Assembly: GCA_037043015.1 (NCBI GenBank)
Contig: CM073323.1
Span: 24,642,758 to 24,706,757, forward strand
Reading direction: 5' to 3'
Length of the DNA: 64,000 nt
Origin: Bryum argenteum
Lineage: Eukaryota; Streptophyta; Bryopsida; Bryales; Bryaceae
Below are positions 58,380 through 64,000 of this stretch, piece after piece. Within the stretch, counting starts at the first letter, position 1. Each line of letters starts with the position of its first letter. The notes beneath the pieces were generated by a model. That model ran no database searches, had not been told where the DNA came from, and saw only the letters and a list, made by a program, of their open reading frames with translations. Both the position numbers and the translations under genes were made by a program.

Positions 58380-60229
58380 AAGTAAGTCCTAAGGATCCTT
58401 AAAACTTGAATTGGGTTTTTGCAATTTCTGGCAACCTAGATGAAAGGGTTGAAAGAAATCGATTCACCTAAAATCTTTTATTGGGTGCTCCCTATATTAC
58501 AAAGTGTAGAGTGAAACTACCTATGCTCGTGCACTCAAGGAAAATTAAGGAATCTCATACTTGGAGTCATAAAATGATTCCCTAAAAATTATTATTTTAC
58601 ATAAGGATGCAGGCAACAATCAGATCACAATTTGGCTCAATGGATCCCAAGATAATAAAAGTGTTGGACTCTTGGCCCTATAAATATTCGAATTGATTTT
58701 TATGAGGGTGATAAGCCGCATGGGCATATCACTATAGTATGGTGAAATGACCTAAGGTCACTTAAGGAAAATTTAAGGAATTTTATACTTGGAGTGATGA
58801 TATGAGGCTCTTCAAATTCTTGTTCCTAGGTGAGTTGAGAACATGTTTGTGCAATTTGTATTCTCATGCGTGTGAAAAATAATAGAATCAAAGATCTGAA
58901 CTCTTAGATCGTCCCTTCAAACCTTACGTATATGTAAAATAATAAAAATTAAAAATTAAATAAAATAAAATTAAAATAAAAATAAAGTAGAAATCTTAAT
59001 TTTAGGTGAATTTCATAGCTATTGCAATCTCATTGATTTTGGGAGATTTTGAGAATAATTGGGCAGTTTGGGCAGATTTCAAATAGTGTTTTTAAACTTT
59101 GACAATGGATATCTCCTAAAGTACAAGGACTTTTGGAGCACGAAATGACTTTTCACAAAGGTATGGGAAAACTCTACAATATGCAATAAGTTTCAACCTG
59201 CAATAAGTTTCAACCTCATGCAATATATCTTTAGTTACAGAGACCTAACCAAAGTCAAAACGGCCGCTTTATGGCCACTTGGAGCATCACCGGTTAAGTC
59301 TCATGACCCAAACAACATCACATACAATAAAGCTCATTACAATATTGTAACATTGAGTTGAATATCATAATTCTACATAACCTAACTTGGACGTCTAGGG
59401 GTTAGAGACTTAGATATCATTTCTCAAATGATTGTGCATCCATATGCACATGATCAGGTGTCCACCAGTGAGATTGGTCGCAACCACGTCACAGCAAAAG
59501 TCATGAGGCAAAATCTTCAAGGGTGCACTATTTCAGAATCTTGTTACCAAAAGTGGGGGCGTACTGGATACTTTTGGTCATGATTGGGTGGGGGATACCA
59601 AATTTAGACTAGCTGGTGCTCACGGTTAACTGGTGAGTATGGGTAGCTGGTTCCATATCTACCTTACAGCCGGCTTAAGAAGCGCGACTTTACTGTTCGT
59701 CCTCATCGTTCCCAAAGCAGGCACAAAGTAGCATAGCAGCTAGCGCCCCGGCCCCTCGTCTCCCAGGCATGATGCACCAACTCCTCCAATTGAATCTCTT
59801 GATTCTGTTCAAGTATTCCAACTTATCATCTCGAGATCCTCTCCCGCCCGATCGATCTCTTCCTGGCGGCTCACTGCTGAATCAGTCCACATACTGGCAA
59901 CGCAGCACTCAGGCAGCTATCCACATGTAATGGTAGTACTAGTACTACCGCTGCCTGCCTGCCTGCAACAGTCCCACACTAAAAACGTAGCGGCGGTGAC
60001 TAGTACCTGTCATTCATAGGTCGTTGCAGACTAGTACCTGATGATTAGCTCTGCTTCGATCAGTGTGTAACCCCCCCCCCCCACCCCTCTAGCACTTCCA
60101 TGGAGTACTAGTAATCATCAATCGTGAGTGCGAACATCTGGGTTTTCATAGTTGCCAATCCAGCAATCCCTGCCATGTGGATACATTCCATCTAGAAACT
60201 GCAGCACAAAATGTCTTCAAAGCAACAAC
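58380..60229. other. Gene-free stretch, repeats then GC-richer upstream region of the oxygenase
   Basis: Bases 59,050-59,300 resemble 51,290-51,560. From about 59,650 the base composition becomes balanced, with a 12-C run at 60,071-60,082 and a GCCTGCCTGCCTGC tract near 59,950. This is probably the promoter and 5' leader of the oxygenase gene. No exon is recognised. Confidence 0.4.
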
Positions 60230-60345
60230 TGTCTTGAAGGTACTAACACACTTCGCATTCGGATCATTCATTGATTATCTTGAAGGTTCACACTTTGCAT
60301 ACAGATCATTGATTGTCTTGAAGGTTCACACTTAGCATTCCGATC
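60230..60345 (+). repeat. 38-bp tandem repeat, three copies, upstream of the oxygenase
   Basis: Units 60,270-60,307 and 60,308-60,345 (ATTGATTATCTTGAAGGTTC and ATTGATTGTCTTGAAGGTTC starts) follow a more diverged first unit. Confidence 0.85.
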
Positions 60346-60766
60346 ATTAATGTTATGTTACTGAAGTGTTTAACGCTATTTTGCAGCATAGATGTTGCAG
60401 GTATAGCGAGGTTGCCGATGCTGCCTGCTCTTGGACGACAGCAATAAAAGAAGGGAGCAGCATAGCCAGTTGGAATTCGAATCAGATGACTCACATGGTA
60501 ATCGCTGGTAGTGTAAACGGTATGCCATCCTTTGAACTCACGCGCTCAGTACTTGCTGGGTTTAAGGATGTCGCCTTTCATTCCTTTGGAGCACGCAAAA
60601 TGTGCGGACGGTGTAGAAGTTCGAATCGAAATGTGGACGTTCTAGGAGCGGTTAGCATGGCTAAACATCCGGTTTTCGTGTGGTCACAGCTCTAAGATGA
60701 TCGTTTATATTATGTTATGGGGATGATCGACTTACTTTGGGTGATGTTTTCGTACTGCAGTTTGAA

Positions 60767-62339
60767 ATGGAGGCAAACGGACATTCGAAGAGAGATATCA
60801 TTCCTGTTATTGATCTTGCACCACTGCTGCAAGACAATCCAAGTGATGAACGGGAACGCAGGCAGATAATTTCTGAGATAGCAGATGCTTGCAAGGATTG
60901 GGGTGCTTTTCAACTAGTGTATCACGGCATTGAAACTAGTGTGATTGAGAAGGCAAGGGCTGAAGCACGAAAAGTGTTTGAATTACCGACCGAAACTCGG
61001 TGGAAAGCGAAGCGACCGCCAGGCAGTTTGACTGGATATGGAAATGGCGCTGTGACTGCAGACGCTGTCAACACGAAGATTGCATCTGAAGCTATCACCT
61101 TTGGGTACCCGGAGTCTGAGGCATCTTTAGTTGCAGCAAAGTTGTGGCCCCACGGCAATCCTGGTTTCGGGTGAGCAGACCTGCCTATCACTCTTAAGTC
61201 CCTCGTCTCTTTGATCTATATTTCTTATGATCTACGCCACTCTTGGGTTAGATTGCAAGTACAATTGCAGCCTTTTCTTTTAGACCTCTTATACTAACTG
61301 GTAAGAATTAACTTTCTCCGAAGGACCACAATTAGAGACACTTCGTTTGATAACGGGTACTTAAGACTCTGCAGTATTCAGTTACTTAGAGCATATCGAA
61401 TTACGGTTTATCTGTCTCAGGAACCATAAATGGCAGTTTCGACCTTCTGAGAGAGGATGTCTGGCTTCCGAGTAGATTCAGGTTAACTCGGAATGTAAAG
61501 AATTGAGCTACGATGATATCTCTAGCTTGACTGCAAATATGGACTGCTAATTTATCATTTAAGCAAGCTATAGTTAGACTGACGATTGCCCTGTTCTGTT
61601 CAAAATAGGGTAAGCATAGACGAGTATAATGAGGACTCGCACAGCCTGGCATTGAAGGTGATGAAACTCATGGTTGAGGGCTTGGTACCTCAGGTAGACA
61701 CAGCACATTTCCGGCCTTACTTGACAGAGCAGTTCGGAGTGCTGCGAATCAACAACTACCCCAGAAGCGACAATCCAGCCGGAGACATCGGACTCCCATC
61801 CCACATCGATGATGCCCTTCTCACCATCATCCACCAAGGTTGCGAAGCCGAAGGGCTTGAACTCTTGAAAGATGGAGAGTGGGTCACCGTGCCTGCCCGG
61901 AGCGACGCCATGATTGTGCTAGTGTCCGCTGTTTGGCAGGTAATACATCCCCATTTTTACATTCTCAAACTCTGTTCTGTATAGAAAGGTTGTTATTTTC
62001 TTATTGAGGGGTTATTCTGAGAGAGATTCTATGTGTGATTTGCAGGTGATTACAAATGATACCTACAAAGCAGTTGTACATCGAGCAGTTTCGAATCGGA
62101 AAAGAGCCCGACTATCCCTGGTGTATTCGGCCTATCCGCCAACGATGCTTTCCATCACTCCTGCTCCTGAGTTTGTGAGCGTTACGCACCCTCCCTTGTA
62201 TAAACCATTTACATGGTCCGAGTATATGTCTGGTCAAGTCAGCCACATCCTCAACCCTATCGATGGCTTGAAGCAAGCAGAACCCCAAAGCCAGTTTTTA
62301 GAATCTTTAGCAAACGGGAGTAACCCTCTAGAGGAATAG
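60767..62339 (+). CDS. 2-oxoglutarate/Fe(II)-dependent dioxygenase, 3 exons
   Basis: Exons 60,767-61,170, 61,609-61,939 and 62,046-62,339 give 342 residues, typical for the plant DOXC class. These enzymes hydroxylate or desaturate hormones and specialised metabolites in the cytosol. The N-terminal DIIPVIDLAPLL and DACKDWGAFQLVYHGI are the DIOX_N domain. The catalytic domain has the iron-binding HID (SHIDDALLTI, equivalent to HxD) and the distal His in YKAVVHRAV. The 2-oxoglutarate-binding RLS follows in RARLSLVY. GLELLKDGEWVTV is the usual GLQ-W segment, and VITNDTYKAV matches the conserved TNGxYKSV. A CTGCAG just before the ATG at 60,767 suggests a 5' untranslated intron. The substrate cannot be deduced. 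Confidence 0.93.
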
Positions 62340-64000
62340 AAACTTACTCGCTCGAGAGTATTATTATCAATTTCTTGACGAACTTGTTTTGCAAATCACA
62401 CTTTAGGTAGAAAAATGATAGCTTAATCAGCTGTAGTGCGAAGCTCCTTGACATAGGCAGTTGTTGGAAGGTGGATATGAGGACTTGAAAGTCTTCGTTT
62501 AGATTCGCCTGAGTTAGGAAGTCACCTGTAGAAGTAGCCTACTACAGAGTAGCTCAAGATACTGAAGCAAGTAATGAGTTGAGTAGAAACTCACGGATTT
62601 GCTGGCGCATGAAGAAGTCGCTGGTACAATGTATCGCCACCTACTGAGGTCCTCTTTGCGACATAAATAAACTGACACGAGTATTAAACTACCATGAAAA
62701 TTGTGCAATCTTCATGGCAATCTTCATAACCATTCATCACTAAGGAATATTATATAGGAAATATACCGAAAAGATTAAGATGCAGAATCGAATTCTCAAC
62801 AATGATTGATGAGATCTAGAGAAGGGAATCTCGGCCGTGGTGCAAGCTCGATGGCTTTTTGAATCTAGACTGTGACTTCCCGAGAGTCAACACATGATGG
62901 GCGGATATCATTCAAGAACATTTGAACCTCTAAATTGTTGTTGGAAATAGGAAGTAATGCTGGGGCTGTAGAACGTCTGATACAATAATTACCACGAATA
63001 GCGCCCACGTTCGAACATATGAATTCAAAGAATCATCGGGCGATTCGCTCCTTCCCCTCCGACAAAGGAAGTCAATCATAAGCCTGCCTGCAATCTCATC
63101 CTTGGACTTGATCAAATGCAGAATAACGAGAAGAATCTAAAGAGAATAAACATCTTGATACTGTAATCTCCGACCTCACAGTGATGACTTTGACTCGGGC
63201 AACCCCTGACCAGAGAATCATTTCACAGAGATTCGAACGATGCTCATAGCAAGAATGATACCATGATACATGAAATAAATCGAACGTCGAGCCACAGAGA
63301 ATATAACATGATTGATTACCTGTCTGAAAGACCAGTTAGTAACAAGTTGACACTTGATTTGGGGTACTCTGGTTCAGAAGGATATACCGATTCACTGCAC
63401 TGGGTCAATTCATGGAAGACTGATGAGAGAGGGAACTCGATTATTGACATCGTGATCGATGCATAAGGTAGATGAAGATTCTGCATGACGTGGTACTCAA
63501 ATGAAGCTCGATCCTAGTAATTTACACTCAAAATGACAGAATTTCCCACCAATATCATGATACTTCTACCAGCTTAAGGACCTCTTAAGCAAAGAAATTA
63601 GAAACGTTTCGATCGAAGTCGTTGGTGCTTGTTTCGGTCATACCTCTCATGCCGCTCAGCAACTCTACATAGAGCAGTGTAGGATGCTTCAAGAATACAC
63701 ATGAGGTGCTGCAAAGAGCATACCTATTGAAAAATATTCTCCAGTACAAAAATGAGGGTAGCTCAAACACGATTTCGTCCTTAGACTAGAAGGTTAACAT
63801 CATTCAGAGTCAAGTTCAACAAAAGAAGACGCTCCCGATGGTCGACAGCAAGACCATCGATGGCGTAAAAATTTCATATAGGAGATCAGAATTTACATTC
63901 CAGAGAACGATGTACTTACAAAGTGCTTCAATCTATGCAACTCTCGTCAGAATAAATTTGTCATTCCTCCAACGGACACATGGCTGCATCTGGAAACCCT
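62340..64000. other. 3' flank of the oxygenase and unassigned sequence to the window end
   Basis: Base composition is balanced as in genic DNA, but no open frame shows a recognisable domain or splice-supported structure. It could include untranslated regions or introns of a neighbouring gene beyond the window. Confidence 0.35.

Noticed and set aside
60366-60695. Plus-strand frame of 109 codons before the oxygenase
   Set aside because: No domain, not joined in frame to the enzyme, and lies in the likely 5' leader; treated as non-coding.
1-64000. CRISPR arrays, bacterial-type operons, tRNA or rRNA genes
   Set aside because: None seen. The only tRNA-like sequence is the SINE head, and all tandem repeats lack the regular spacer structure of CRISPR arrays.

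Overview
This is nuclear DNA from a land plant. The evidence is three intron-rich genes with GT-AG introns and plant-typical products (plastid-type PRPP synthetase, plant OTU deubiquitinase, plant 2-oxoglutarate oxygenase), a TIR-NB-LRR immune receptor, and a dense, nested load of plant-type transposons in AT-rich DNA. The TIR style and the large LRR repeat array suggest a bryophyte or another non-seed lineage. That assignment is an inference and is not proven by the sequence.

Layout. Bases 1-9,700 are mostly repeats: a MITE cut by the window edge, a TTAA-bounded element, a candidate Helitron with a (CCTA)n tract, a 5'-truncated SINE with a 13-bp target-site duplication, a second TTAA-bounded element, a partial reading frame for a very basic protein (7.6-8.15 kb) and a TA-flanked MITE. 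Bases 9,723-17,997 are a head-to-head pair: OTU deubiquitinase on the minus strand (9 exons, catalytic D, C and H visible) and ribose-phosphate pyrophosphokinase on the plus strand (8 exons, probable plastid transit peptide). Bases 18,327-21,658 hold two TTAA-bounded elements in opposite orientation. Bases 23,141-31,092 hold a minus-strand TIR-NB-LRR gene. Its last exon contains 26 nearly identical 47-residue double-LRR units (141-bp tandem repeats) with higher-order structure; it also carries a 1-bp frameshift before the LRRs and a decayed 3' end.

Bases 33,353-46,518 are one CACTA transposon of 13.2 kb with a perfect TGA target-site duplication. Inside it are transposase remnants, two SINEs with perfect target-site duplications, a TTAA-bounded element, a GC-rich low-complexity island and an acidic-repeat gene. 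It interrupts a 2-kb sequence whose uninterrupted inverted copy lies at 52,261-54,320, so the empty site is present in the same window. Direct repeats (48.6 and 54.5 kb) and other local duplications surround this. Bases 55-60 kb are repeat-rich with a second TA-flanked MITE and more TTAA-bounded elements. Bases 60,767-62,339 are a complete three-exon 2OG-Fe(II) dioxygenase. Nothing is recognised from there to the window end.

The main novelty candidate is a set of non-coding elements, each starting and ending at TTAA with CCCCTA-like termini. At least four belong to one family of about 1 kb and at least two to a second family. TTAA targets with CCC-starting ends are typical of piggyBac-type transposons, which are not standard plant repeats. 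The second is the recently amplified and partly broken LRR array. The conserved genes are housekeeping or metabolic and are not linked to each other in function, apart from the possible shared promoter region of the OTU and PRPP synthetase genes.
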